DNA of 34,121 bases from Sporisorium sorghi (Eukaryota; Basidiomycota; Ustilaginomycetes; Ustilaginales; Ustilaginaceae). The stretch lies in NCBI GenBank assembly GCA_023212695.1, contig JALCCG010000232.1, positions 1 to 34,121 of the forward strand, written 5' to 3'. Within the stretch, counting starts at the first letter, position 1. Every line of letters begins with the position of its first letter. Under the pieces are notes generated by a model, which saw nothing but the letters and a program-made list of their open reading frames with translations, was not told the origin of the DNA and made no database searches. The position numbers were made by a program, and so were the translations under genes. Below, in pieces: positions 7,863-15,428 of this stretch.

Positions 7863-9150
7863 GTTCGCCTCCTATGGTTTTTGAGAATTCGATTCTGGTC
7901 AGGAAGGATAACAGGAAGGAGATGATCAGCAAGCACAACGGAACGACACTGATCAAGTACCTGAAGGTTGATTCCGGATCGCTTCCCGGGTTGTCACCGC
8001 TCTCATATCCGAAAATCATGCCGACCACAAAGAACGCCAGTGCGGAAATCAATCCGCTGGAACGCGTAATGAACCCGCTGACAGCGGTATAGATTCCCTC
8101 TCGCCTTAGACCCGTCCGCTCCGCATCCTCATCGATGATGTTCCCGCTAACCATAGCCGGTGTTACCAGAAATCCTGCCAGACCGAAGCCCACGCCGATG
8201 CCGGCCAAAATGCCGCTGAGCAAATCGTATCCGAACCAGAGTGGAATAACGGATATACCGTACACCCCGAGCGAGAGTCGCCAGGCCTTCACACCATCCA
8301 TCCTGCGGATCATCCAATACCAGACGAACACCAGCGGGATGACCGATACAAACACAGCCGCCAGCAGAATCGATACTTGGTCAACCGGAATCTGCAGCAC
8401 ATATTTGGCATAGAAGGGGATCGTTGAGCTTATCAGACCATTCACCGTCTGGGCGAACGAATTGGAGATGTTAAATACCCAGAACTTTTTGTTGCGCAAG
8501 GTTTCACGAAACGCCTGAACCAGCTTGAGCGGCTCGTTTGTGCTGTACACCTCCTGCTCCCGAACGCTCATCATACAGAGGAGCATGAATACACCAAACA
8601 ACAGCGCATACAGAATTGCCATATTGGAAAAACCCAGGGCATCATAGATGATCGGAGTAAGCGCAGTGCCTATCAGCAAAGCCACTACCTGGTAGCCCTG
8701 CTGTATAGCTGAAGCCTTTGCCCGTATCCGGTCCCCGCGGAACAGCTCGGGAAACAATGCTCCATAATTAACCCATAACACGGTGGCTACAGCTTCATAC
8801 AGAATAAGCGCAACCAAAAACCACATAAACAGTCCGTTCTGAGACAATCCTTCCGGTGGCGAGAATACGAGCACGAAGGTCAGCATGAACAGTGGAATCG
8901 CACCGAATACCCACGGCCTGCGCCGCCCAAGCCTGGTCTTCGTACGATCCGACCAATATCCCATGAGCGGATTGTTGACAGCATCCCAGATCAGAAATAC
9001 CGTTCGCGCGAGGGATGCCAGCCCAATGCCAAGTCCCAGTGTGTCCACGTAAAAAAAGATATAAAAGGAGCTGAACGCCTGACTCGGAACCATCATGGCA
9101 AACATGCCGAGCGAATATGAATACGGTGAATTCCTCCAACTGCGCTTCAT
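7828..9150 (-). CDS. MFS transporter of the GPH (glycoside-pentoside-hexuronide) type
   Basis: A 440-residue integral membrane protein with about twelve hydrophobic segments. The motif DAVNNPLMGYWSDRTKTRLGRRRPW is the characteristic loop 2-3 region of GPH sugar:cation symporters related to melibiose and xyloside permeases. The frame is open 24 codons further upstream, but the ATG at 9150 is preceded by GGAGGGAAACGG and is followed by a normal MFS N-terminus. It is the first gene of an operon with the ChbG-like deacetylase, overlapping it by 35 bases. A likely promoter with a palindrome over its -35 box lies at 9291-9320. The sugar carried is unknown; the neighbour suggests an acetylated saccharide. 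Confidence 0.88.
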   Translation of the reverse strand: MKRSWRNSPYSYSLGMFAMMVPSQAFSSFYIFFYVDTLGLGIGLASLARTVFLIWDAVNNPLMGYWSDRTKTRLGRRRPWVFGAIPLFMLTFVLVFSPPEGLSQNGLFMWFLVALILYEAVATVLWVNYGALFPELFRGDRIRAKASAIQQGYQVVALLIGTALTPIIYDALGFSNMAILYALLFGVFMLLCMMSVREQEVYSTNEPLKLVQAFRETLRNKKFWVFNISNSFAQTVNGLISSTIPFYAKYVLQIPVDQVSILLAAVFVSVIPLVFVWYWMIRRMDGVKAWRLSLGVYGISVIPLWFGYDLLSGILAGIGVGFGLAGFLVTPAMVSGNIIDEDAERTGLRREGIYTAVSGFITRSSGLISALAFFVVGMIFGYESGDNPGSDPESTFRYLISVVPLCLLIISFLLSFLTRIEFSKTIGGEHDHGAKADHQL

Positions 9151-9290
9151 CCGTTTCCCTCCATCCGTTAAGGACGATTTGTTGTACAGTATTCGGCGCA
9201 AAGAACGATTATACCTGCTCATGCAAGGGAGGCCATGAGATCTTGTCGAACCGTGCAGGGCAGCGTCTCCCCCTGCCGTAAATTTGGCTG

Positions 9291-9320
9291 ATAATACATA
9301 TTTTTCTTGGCAATAGCCAA
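9291..9320 (-). promoter_or_regulatory. probable promoter and palindrome upstream of the GPH permease
   Basis: On the minus strand TTGGCT (9315-9320) and TATTAT (9291-9296) are 18 bases apart. The -35 box is half of the palindrome TTGGCAATAGCCAA at 9307-9320, which could be an operator. The promoter assignment is by eye. Confidence 0.45.
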
Positions 9321-9365
9321 CCCTTCTGTGTAAGGCCGTAAAACCACTCGGAAAGGATCTGTGCC

Positions 9366-10082
9366 ATGGAACTCATCAAAGATCTTCTGGTAGTGCTCGG
9401 CAGAATTTATACCATCTATCCGCTGCTCTTAGCCGTTACCCTGTTTATGGGCCGTCGATCCGTTGCCGAGCTGCCCGTCTTTGATTACATCATCATTCTG
9501 TCCCTCGGTTCCGTAATCGGGGCAGATATTGCAGACCCCCATATCGAGCATATTCCTACGATCTTCGCCATCGTTGCCATCGGTGTCCTGCAAAAGATCG
9601 GCTCCGTCCTGCTCATTAAGAGCCGCCTCATCGGGAAATGGATGACATTCGAACCCATTATCGTGATTAAGGATGGGCAATTCCTTCATAAGAATCTGAA
9701 AAAAGCCCGTTATCCCATCGATAATATTTTGCAGATGCTGCGTGAGGATCAGATTTTTGATATCAACACTGTGGATATGGCCGTGCTGGAGCCGAATGGG
9801 ACCTTATCCGTTCTGAAGAAAATGGGGAAGATGACCGTTACGCTAGAGGACTTAAAATTAAAGCGGCAGGATTCCGGCCTGTCCTACGCCATTATTAAGG
9901 AAGGGCGAGTTCAAACCATAACCCTCCAAAAGCTAAACCTTACAGGAAAATGGCTGGAGAACCAGCTCAGCGAGCGGGAGATCCTGCTTGATCAGGTGTT
10001 CTTCGCTTCTCTTGATGAACAGATGTCTTTAAACATCACCGTCTATGATAAGGAAATTCCGGTTCCCCCGCTGTATCATTAA
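9366..10082 (+). CDS. DUF421 (YetF-like) membrane protein
   Basis: A 238-residue protein with three N-terminal hydrophobic segments (about 8-28, 40-52, 62-82). A soluble C-terminal region follows, with the DUF421/YetF pattern WMTFEPIIVIKDGQFLHKNLKKARY and a second lobe starting near DILLDQVFF-type residues (EREILLDQVFFASLDEQ). The family occurs widely in spore-forming Firmicutes, several copies per genome, and its biochemical role is not well established; some members matter in spores. The start ATG lies eight bases after AAAGGA. It is a single gene, divergent from the permease operon, closed by a hairpin at 10091. Confidence 0.88.
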   Translation: MELIKDLLVVLGRIYTIYPLLLAVTLFMGRRSVAELPVFDYIIILSLGSVIGADIADPHIEHIPTIFAIVAIGVLQKIGSVLLIKSRLIGKWMTFEPIIVIKDGQFLHKNLKKARYPIDNILQMLREDQIFDINTVDMAVLEPNGTLSVLKKMGKMTVTLEDLKLKRQDSGLSYAIIKEGRVQTITLQKLNLTGKWLENQLSEREILLDQVFFASLDEQMSLNITVYDKEIPVPPLYH

Positions 10083-10090
10083 CGAGAAAA

Positions 10091-10114
10091 AAGCCCGGCG
10101 CAGCCGCCAGGCTT
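10091..10114. terminator. bidirectional terminator between convergent genes
   Basis: Stem AAGCCCGGCG / CGCCAGGCTT with one internal mismatch and a four-base loop. On the minus side it is followed by TTTTTTCTCG, a strong tract; on the plus side by CTTCTTG. It separates the DUF421 gene from the secreted protein gene at 10131. Confidence 0.85.
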
Positions 10115-10130
10115 CTTCTTGTATTCCCTC

Positions 10131-11165
10131 TTATTGAAGAACGATTTTGATCGCATGGCCAATCGGCGGCAGGCTCTTGGTCATCACAGGGCTGTAATAA
10201 CCAATGATCTCCGCATCGGCAGTCAAATCACTAGCTTTCATAGCTTTGCCATCTTTATGCTCGATAATCGTTTCAGGCGTCAGACTTAGGATCACTTCAC
10301 TTGGTGATTGCTCCGTCAATCCTTGACCCTTGATCGTTATACGCAGGTTGCCGCCCTCTGCATTGATATCAGTAATCGCACCAGCGGTAGCGAGTTGTTC
10401 CTTCTCTTCCTTGTCCGACTTCACACTGATTTCATATGCGTAGGTCTGCGGCGGCAGGCTCATGGTCATCGCCATGCTGTGAACGGCTTCAATCTCCATC
10501 CCTTTCGCAAGATCCTTGAGCTCGATCTTCTTGCCTTCCGCGTCGCGGATGATGGTGCTCTCGTCCACATTCAGAATGATGCCTTCCGTTCCCGTGCCGT
10601 TAATATGAACGGCCTTGCGATTTTCATTATGAATGACTTCCGTGATTTTGCCGCTGGTGGTTTCCTTCTTCACATCATCTTCCCCGGAAGTGATACTCAC
10701 CCTCATACCATCGACCGCGACGCTAGCCCGGAGTACCTCGCTGAAGAAGTTAGCCGGAACATAGAGCGTGCCCTTCACATTCACCGACGCAGCGCCGAGG
10801 GACTTGTACATTTTGTTTACCGCGTACTGATCCTTGCCTGTTTGCACGAGGGTCCAGATCGGTGAGCCCGGTTTCGTCAGCTCTGCAGAGCGATCCTCCT
10901 GATTCCAGTCCAGCTCAAATCCGAGTGCCTCGGACACGCTCCGCAGCGGAATCATGACCAGCTTCGCGTCTGTATTCATAAATCCAGCGCCCGTCACATC
11001 CTTGCCGTTGACCAGCACTCCATAATCCATGGCAGCCGATATCACAACCGGCTTCTGTTCCTGGCTTCCTCCAGCCTGGGGTGCCGCATAAACCGCTGCA
11101 CTACCGGAAACCGCCATGGCTGCAACCATCAGTGTCACCGCTTGCTTCTTCCATTGTTTGTTCAT
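10131..11165 (-). CDS. secreted protein with copper-amine-oxidase-like N-terminal (stalk) domain
   Basis: A 344-residue exported protein. The start ATG at 11165 follows AAAGGA by eight bases; an upstream extension of the frame has no binding site. Residues 1-28 are a signal peptide ending AAVYA. Residues about 38-145 match the copper amine oxidase N-terminal domain common in Paenibacillus surface proteins (VLVNGKDV, LVMIPLRSVSEALGFELDWNQ, LYVPANFFSEVL). The C-terminal 190 residues hold two related segments of about 80 residues. Each runs from a beta strand (GKITEVIH, GAITDINA) to an SLPP motif (MTMSLPPQTYAYEISV and VMTKSLPPIGHAIKIV). These repeats look like an internal duplication of an OB-like beta unit. 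No oxidase catalytic domain is present. A role in the cell wall is plausible but unproven. Confidence 0.85.
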   Translation of the reverse strand: MNKQWKKQAVTLMVAAMAVSGSAAVYAAPQAGGSQEQKPVVISAAMDYGVLVNGKDVTGAGFMNTDAKLVMIPLRSVSEALGFELDWNQEDRSAELTKPGSPIWTLVQTGKDQYAVNKMYKSLGAASVNVKGTLYVPANFFSEVLRASVAVDGMRVSITSGEDDVKKETTSGKITEVIHNENRKAVHINGTGTEGIILNVDESTIIRDAEGKKIELKDLAKGMEIEAVHSMAMTMSLPPQTYAYEISVKSDKEEKEQLATAGAITDINAEGGNLRITIKGQGLTEQSPSEVILSLTPETIIEHKDGKAMKASDLTADAEIIGYYSPVMTKSLPPIGHAIKIVLQ

Positions 11166-11274
11166 GTTGATCATCCTTTCTAGGTGTCTTTCATTATCAT
11201 GTACAACTATACTGACGGGCGTTTTTTGCCAAATGTTGCATTGAAACGAAAAAGAAACCCTACCGAGAACAGAC

Positions 11275-11316
11275 AAAAAAGCCGTCCGGAAAGACTATAC
11301 AGTCTTCCGAAACGGC
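11275..11316 (-). terminator. terminator of the exporter-tetR operon
   Basis: Long imperfect stem (arms 11281-11296 and 11301-11316) with loop ATAC, followed on the minus strand by six T. It lies just past the tetR stop codon. Confidence 0.85.
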
Positions 11317-11331
11317 CTCTTGCATGCCGGT

Positions 11332-11931
11332 CTATTTCGTTGATCGACATACAAACAACGGGTCAACAAAACTTCTGCAATATTCCTCCGCAATCTGCTC
11401 CGCACTATATCCCATATCCCGGAGATACAGAATAATGTCCGCCCGAGGCAGCGAGGCAAGCATGACGGATGTAAATTGTGAATCAACCGGCATCAGCGTT
11501 CCTTGCTCCGCCGCTTGGTCCAGAAGGCCCTTGATTTGCAGTCGCAAATACATGAAAGGTGGATGCTCACACAAAATGTTCTTGGTGTCTTCCAGCCGAT
11601 CGGAACTCAGCATCACCCGCAGCCATTCCAGATCCTCATTGAAGTGAAGAATAACCTTCGTCATGACGGTCCTCAAACGGGCCGCAGCGGGCACATCCGC
11701 GCTATTGCGCAGGTAAAGGTCCAATTCCTCCATGAACCGGTCAATCTTCGCCTCCATGAGCGTAAAGCAAATTTTACTCTTGCTTGGATAGCGGCGGTAC
11801 AAGGTGCCTTGACCGATTCCGGCGGTTTTAGCCACCTGATGCATCGACACGTCCTCGACGCCGTATTGGTCAAACAAGGCCTGAGCCGTATCCAAAATTC
11901 TCTGACCTAATTCGTCATTCTCTTTTGCCAT
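11332..11931 (-). CDS. TetR-family transcriptional repressor
   Basis: A 199-residue regulator. The N-terminal helix-turn-helix (about residues 8-56) reads RILDTAQALFDQYGVEDVSM, then VAKTAGIGQGTLYRRYPSKSKI, a standard TetR DNA-binding domain. The C-terminal part is all helical and variable, as expected for the ligand-binding domain. The start ATG at 11931 follows AAAGGG by eight bases. It is 35 bases downstream of the DHA2 exporter gene and shares its terminator, so both come from one transcript. Two identical palindromes around the exporter promoter (13450-13463 and 13485-13498) are its likely operators. It probably represses its own operon until a drug or metabolite binds. The ligand is unknown. 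Confidence 0.92.
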   Translation of the reverse strand: MAKENDELGQRILDTAQALFDQYGVEDVSMHQVAKTAGIGQGTLYRRYPSKSKICFTLMEAKIDRFMEELDLYLRNSADVPAAARLRTVMTKVILHFNEDLEWLRVMLSSDRLEDTKNILCEHPPFMYLRLQIKGLLDQAAEQGTLMPVDSQFTSVMLASLPRADIILYLRDMGYSAEQIAEEYCRSFVDPLFVCRSTK

Positions 11932-11966
11932 TCATATATCCCTTTCTCTTTGAACAAACGGGAATC

Positions 11967-13421
11967 TTATGCGGCAGACTGTTCTTCTTCTACGGGTGAA
12001 GTTGTTCGTTTGACGAAGAAGCCCAGCACCAAGGCCACTATTGCAAGAACAAATCCGATTATAAAGGCGCTTTGAAGGCCTGCAATCATACTTTCCACCG
12101 GATTCATATCCCCGGTCGTCTCGACATAATTTTTAGCTCCTGATGACATGATACTGATAAAGAGCGCCATGCCAATAGCTCCGGCAACCTGCTGCAGTGT
12201 GCTCATAATCGCTGTTCCATGCGGGTACAGCAAGCGCGGCAGCTGGTTTAGTGCTGTTGTCTGGGCCGGCATCATGACCATAGATATGCCAACCATCATC
12301 ATAACATGAAGGAAGATAACATAACCACCGGTCCAGGAAGAATCCACTCTCGAGAACAGGAAAATCGAGAGGGACAACAGCACCAGTCCAGGAATAATGA
12401 GAACTCTCGGACCGAATTTGTCAAACAGCTTGCCTGATATCGGGGCCATCAGACCGTTGACGATACCCCCCGGCATCATGACAAGTCCTGCCGCCAGTGC
12501 GGTCAAACCAAGTGCATTCTGCAGGAACAACGGCAGCATGATCATGGTGGAGAACATACTCATCATCAGCACCAGCATCAGCACCGTGACGAGCGAGAAC
12601 ATCGGAAACTTAAACGTGCGCATATCCAGCATCGGCTGGTCCATCTTCAGCTGACGCCATACAAATAGCAGCAAGCTGACCGCACCGGCGGCAATGAACC
12701 ATGTGACCTTCGGATCAGACCAGCCGCCTTCACCGGCACTGCTGAAGCCGTACACAATTCCCCCGAATCCGACGGATGACAGAATAATGGAGATAAAATC
12801 CACCTTTGGCTTGGTGAGCTCTGTAACGTTTTTTAGATATATAAATGCAAAAACAATCGAAAATGCCGCCAGCGGAATGATGAGGAAAAACAACCAGCGC
12901 CAGCTAAGAGCATCCACAATCAAACCGGACAGCGAAGGTCCGATCGCCGGAGCCGTCATCATGACCAAACCGATCATTCCCATCGCTCCGCCGCGATTCT
13001 CAGGCGGATAAATGCTGAGGATCGTATTCATCAGAATCGGGATCAGCAGACCCGTTCCTATTGCCTGCAAAATCCGTCCGGACAGCAGCACGCCAAAGGT
13101 CGGCGAAATACCGCTGATCACGGTACCGATTAAGAACAGCGTCATAGCACCGATAAACATCTGCCTGGTGGTAAACCACATTTGAAGCAGCGCGGTTACC
13201 GGCACCAGAATGCCGACAACCAGCATATACGAAGTGGACAGCCACTGAACCGTGGACTCCCCAATACTAAACTGCTCCATCAAGCTTGGGAAAGCGATGT
13301 TGAGCAGCGTCTCATTCAAGATGGAAACGAACGCGCCAATAATCAGTGCGGCTACAATCGGCCCTCTCTTTAACTTGCTTAAATCAATCTTGGCCGTACT
13401 TGGCCCCACTCCCATATCCAA
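11967..13421 (-). CDS. DHA2-family (EmrB/QacA-like) multidrug exporter
   Basis: A 484-residue membrane protein with about fourteen hydrophobic segments, the DHA2 layout. The early motif SFVSILNETLLNIAFPSL and the loop RILQAIGTGLLIPILMNTI match EmrB/LmrB-type proton antiporters. Best relatives by eye are Bacillus LmrB/Mdr-type exporters. The start is TTG at 13421, eight bases after AAGGAGG; an ATG two codons later is too far from that site. It forms an operon with the TetR gene, from a promoter at 13464-13491 bracketed by two palindromic operators. It probably expels hydrophobic or cationic compounds; the specific substrate cannot be read from sequence. Confidence 0.92.
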   Translation of the reverse strand: MDMGVGPSTAKIDLSKLKRGPIVAALIIGAFVSILNETLLNIAFPSLMEQFSIGESTVQWLSTSYMLVVGILVPVTALLQMWFTTRQMFIGAMTLFLIGTVISGISPTFGVLLSGRILQAIGTGLLIPILMNTILSIYPPENRGGAMGMIGLVMMTAPAIGPSLSGLIVDALSWRWLFFLIIPLAAFSIVFAFIYLKNVTELTKPKVDFISIILSSVGFGGIVYGFSSAGEGGWSDPKVTWFIAAGAVSLLLFVWRQLKMDQPMLDMRTFKFPMFSLVTVLMLVLMMSMFSTMIMLPLFLQNALGLTALAAGLVMMPGGIVNGLMAPISGKLFDKFGPRVLIIPGLVLLSLSIFLFSRVDSSWTGGYVIFLHVMMMVGISMVMMPAQTTALNQLPRLLYPHGTAIMSTLQQVAGAIGMALFISIMSSGAKNYVETTGDMNPVESMIAGLQSAFIIGFVLAIVALVLGFFVKRTTSPVEEEQSAA

Positions 13422-13449
13422 GACCTTATCCTCCTTAAAATGATGTCTG

Positions 13450-13463
13450 CGGACAATTGTCCG
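13450..13463. promoter_or_regulatory. palindromic operator 1 of the exporter-tetR operon
   Basis: Perfect 14-bp palindrome CGGACAATTGTCCG. It starts directly after the predicted -10 box and covers the likely transcription start. An identical copy lies 35 bp away, centre to centre. Binding by the adjacent TetR protein is inferred. Confidence 0.75.
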
Positions 13464-13491
13464 ATTATGCTTTTTAAATTCTAACGGACAA
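13464..13491 (-). promoter_or_regulatory. promoter of the exporter-tetR operon
   Basis: Minus-strand TTGTCC (13486-13491) lies 16 bases upstream of CATAAT (13464-13469). The -35 box is inside operator 2, and operator 1 follows the -10 box, so a bound repressor would block polymerase. Confidence 0.6.
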
Positions 13492-13498
13492 TTGTCCG
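13485..13498. promoter_or_regulatory. palindromic operator 2 of the exporter-tetR operon
   Basis: Second perfect copy of CGGACAATTGTCCG, overlapping the predicted -35 box. Same orientation-independent sequence as operator 1. Confidence 0.75.
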
Positions 13499-13640
13499 CA
13501 GGTCAACTGAAAATTTTCATTGAATTTTCAGGAATTGCAGCCATGCTGGAATTCCTGGGATTATGCGAATACACATCAGTAATTAGGACGCTCAAGAGTT
13601 AGGATTTTCAAGACCCTTATGGGTTATCGAAATAACTAGA
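13499..13640. other. non-coding region with two unexplained inverted repeats
   Basis: No gene is visible. One inverted repeat pairs CTGAAAATT (13507-13515) with AATTTTCAG (13523-13531). A second hairpin spans 13529-13557: CAGGAATT pairs with AATTCCTG and CAGC with GCTG, with one G-G mismatch and loop CAT. It lacks a T tract, so it is not a standard terminator. Confidence 0.5.
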
Positions 13641-13683
13641 AAAAGGATCTGCCCCATTATGAAATGCCGGGACAGATCCTTTT
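13641..13683 (-). terminator. terminator of the glpP-ugp-gdpD block
   Basis: Stem AAAAGGATCTG-C-CCC paired with GGG-A-CAGATCCTTTT, one mismatch, loop about 13 bases. On the minus strand the A/T end gives TTTTT at 13640-13644. The stem is symmetric, so it may work in both directions. About 135 bases separate it from the last gene. Confidence 0.8.
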
Positions 13684-13818
13684 CATTCTATGTTCATGCC
13701 GATCTCCATCAACCCGCAAGCCGGACATCATTGGAAGGATAGCGGTACACAGATGTACTGAACCCGTGATGCGAGTGCCTGTTATCCGTCACTCCAACCG
13801 CCGTCAGCCTCTGGAGTT

Positions 13819-14538
13819 TCACGCGTTCTGGGCAATCTTCTCATGGTATACCTTGGCCCAGCCCTCCAAATTGTTCGTCACGATCAACAATTCCGGATAT
13901 TGGGCAAGCGTCTCCAGAGCTGCTTCATCATCCGGTGTCCAGACAATGAGCTGGATGTTCCGCTTGCGTGCTTCCTCCATGAACTTCGGGGTCACATAAA
14001 CGTATTTTACGGATACATACCGGGCCCCGATCGCTTCCAGATACGGAAAAACGGAAGGGGTCGCCCCGTATATAACCAGGCCCAGCTCAATGTCCGGATC
14101 AAGCGCACGTGCCCGTTCAACGGAATAATGATCGAAGGAGGTCAGGAAGACCTGCTTCTCCATACCCGTTTCCTTAATCACGTTGATGACCTTCTCCTCC
14201 AGCCCCGGATAGGTATCGCCCATCTGCTTCAGCTCAATGTCCACGATCATCCGATCCTTGGCAAAACGCAGCGCCTCCTCCAGCGTTGGAATGACCTCTC
14301 CCTGGCCTGCGTCCAGCTTGCGTATTTCCTCTAGCGTGAAGGCGTTGATCGCTCCTGTACCGTTGGTTGTCCGGTTTACCGTCGGGTCGTGTATCACAAC
14401 GGGCACGCCGTCCTTCGTCAGCTGGACATCCAGCTCCAGATGCGAGAAGCCAAGCTCCAGCGCTTTTCGAAAACCGAGCATCGTATTCTCCGGATATTTT
14501 AGCGGATATCCTCTATGGGCCAGTCCCCGTACTTCCAT
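13819..14538 (-). CDS. glycerophosphodiester phosphodiesterase
   Basis: Hydrolyses glycerophosphodiesters (for example from phospholipid turnover) to glycerol-3-phosphate and an alcohol. The 239-residue protein has the GDPD motifs LAHRGYPLKYPENTM (His8, Arg9, Glu17), HLELDVQLTKDGVPVVIHD (Glu35, Asp37, His50) and NRTTNGTG. It lacks a signal peptide, so it acts inside the cell, like E. coli UgpQ. The start ATG at 14538 follows a GGAGGGAAGGG stretch. It overlaps the upstream HAD gene by 40 bases. It is the last gene of a leftward block that begins with glpP and the Ugp-like ABC transporter, which fits hydrolysis of imported diesters. The 135 bases after it are unremarkable until the terminator at 13641. 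Confidence 0.93.
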   Translation of the reverse strand: MEVRGLAHRGYPLKYPENTMLGFRKALELGFSHLELDVQLTKDGVPVVIHDPTVNRTTNGTGAINAFTLEEIRKLDAGQGEVIPTLEEALRFAKDRMIVDIELKQMGDTYPGLEEKVINVIKETGMEKQVFLTSFDHYSVERARALDPDIELGLVIYGATPSVFPYLEAIGARYVSVKYVYVTPKFMEEARKRNIQLIVWTPDDEAALETLAQYPELLIVTNNLEGWAKVYHEKIAQNA

Positions 14539-15344
14539 ATTCCCTTCCCTCCATGTACAAATCGATTGATGGCTTCGATCACGCCTTCGCCATAAGATGC
14601 CTGACTTACGTAATCGGATGCCATTTGAAGCTCTATAGGACTGTTCGCTACCGATACTCCAATCCCTGCCAGCTGCAGCATGGACAGATCATTCATCTGA
14701 TTGCCAATCGCCATGATCCGCCCCGCTTCGATCCCAAGCGTGCTGGATAGACGCTGCAGCATAAATCCTTTGCTGACTTGTCCCGAGACAAGCTCCACGT
14801 AGTCAGCCTCGGACTGAAACGGAGAAACGGCATGGCGGTGGACGCTTTCCCACCGGTCCCACACCCTGTTGAATGCGAGCAGATTCCCGATTAATATCAC
14901 TTTCTCCAGCTCCCCCGCCGTCCAGCGGGAAGATCGGGCAGATATCACGGAGCAGGATACGCGCTCCTTATGCTCATAGGCTTCGATCTCTTCGGTGCGT
15001 GCAAAGGTCTGGATTTCGTGCTCGCGGAATAACAACACGCTCAGTCCCATCAGGTGGAAGTCCAGCAGCATATCAGCGATGTTCTTTACGGACAAACAGT
15101 ATCGTTCCAGGACGCGCCCGCCTTCTGCGAGCACGGCTCCATTGCTCAGAATGACGGGTATATCGATTCCCAGTTCCTGAATCACAGGCATCGCAGTCCG
15201 ATACGGTCGTCCCGTTGCTACCGTGAACAGGCCGCCTTCCTTTACATATTGCCGGATAGTCCCTGCTACATGTTCACTTAACGAATGATCGGGTGACAAT
15301 AACGTACCGTCTAAATCGCTTACGATCAGGCGAATGTCTCTCAA
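14499..15344 (-). CDS. Cof-type HAD-IIB family phosphatase
   Basis: A 281-residue hydrolase of the haloacid dehalogenase superfamily. Motif I is VSDLDGTLLS with nucleophile Asp10 and Asp12. Motif II is TVATGRPYRTA. The C-terminal motif IV reads IMAIGNQMNDLSML, where the first acid of the usual GDxxND is Asn. The cap region between is the alpha/beta type of Cof proteins. The start is TTG at 15344, eight bases after GAGGAGG. It sits 84 bases after ugpE with no terminator between, and overlaps the phosphodiesterase gene by 40 bases. In this setting it may release phosphate from glycerol-3-phosphate or another sugar phosphate, but Cof enzymes are broad and the substrate is not certain. Confidence 0.9.
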   Translation of the reverse strand: MRDIRLIVSDLDGTLLSPDHSLSEHVAGTIRQYVKEGGLFTVATGRPYRTAMPVIQELGIDIPVILSNGAVLAEGGRVLERYCLSVKNIADMLLDFHLMGLSVLLFREHEIQTFARTEEIEAYEHKERVSCSVISARSSRWTAGELEKVILIGNLLAFNRVWDRWESVHRHAVSPFQSEADYVELVSGQVSKGFMLQRLSSTLGIEAGRIMAIGNQMNDLSMLQLAGIGVSVANSPIELQMASDYVSQASYGEGVIEAINRFVHGGKGIWKYGDWPIEDIR

Positions 15345-15428
15345 GAATATGTCCTCCTCGGTAACGGTGCCAAGGGATGCAGGCTTTCTCCGTCAACTCC
15401 GCCTAATCTCTTAACGAATAAAATGAGG

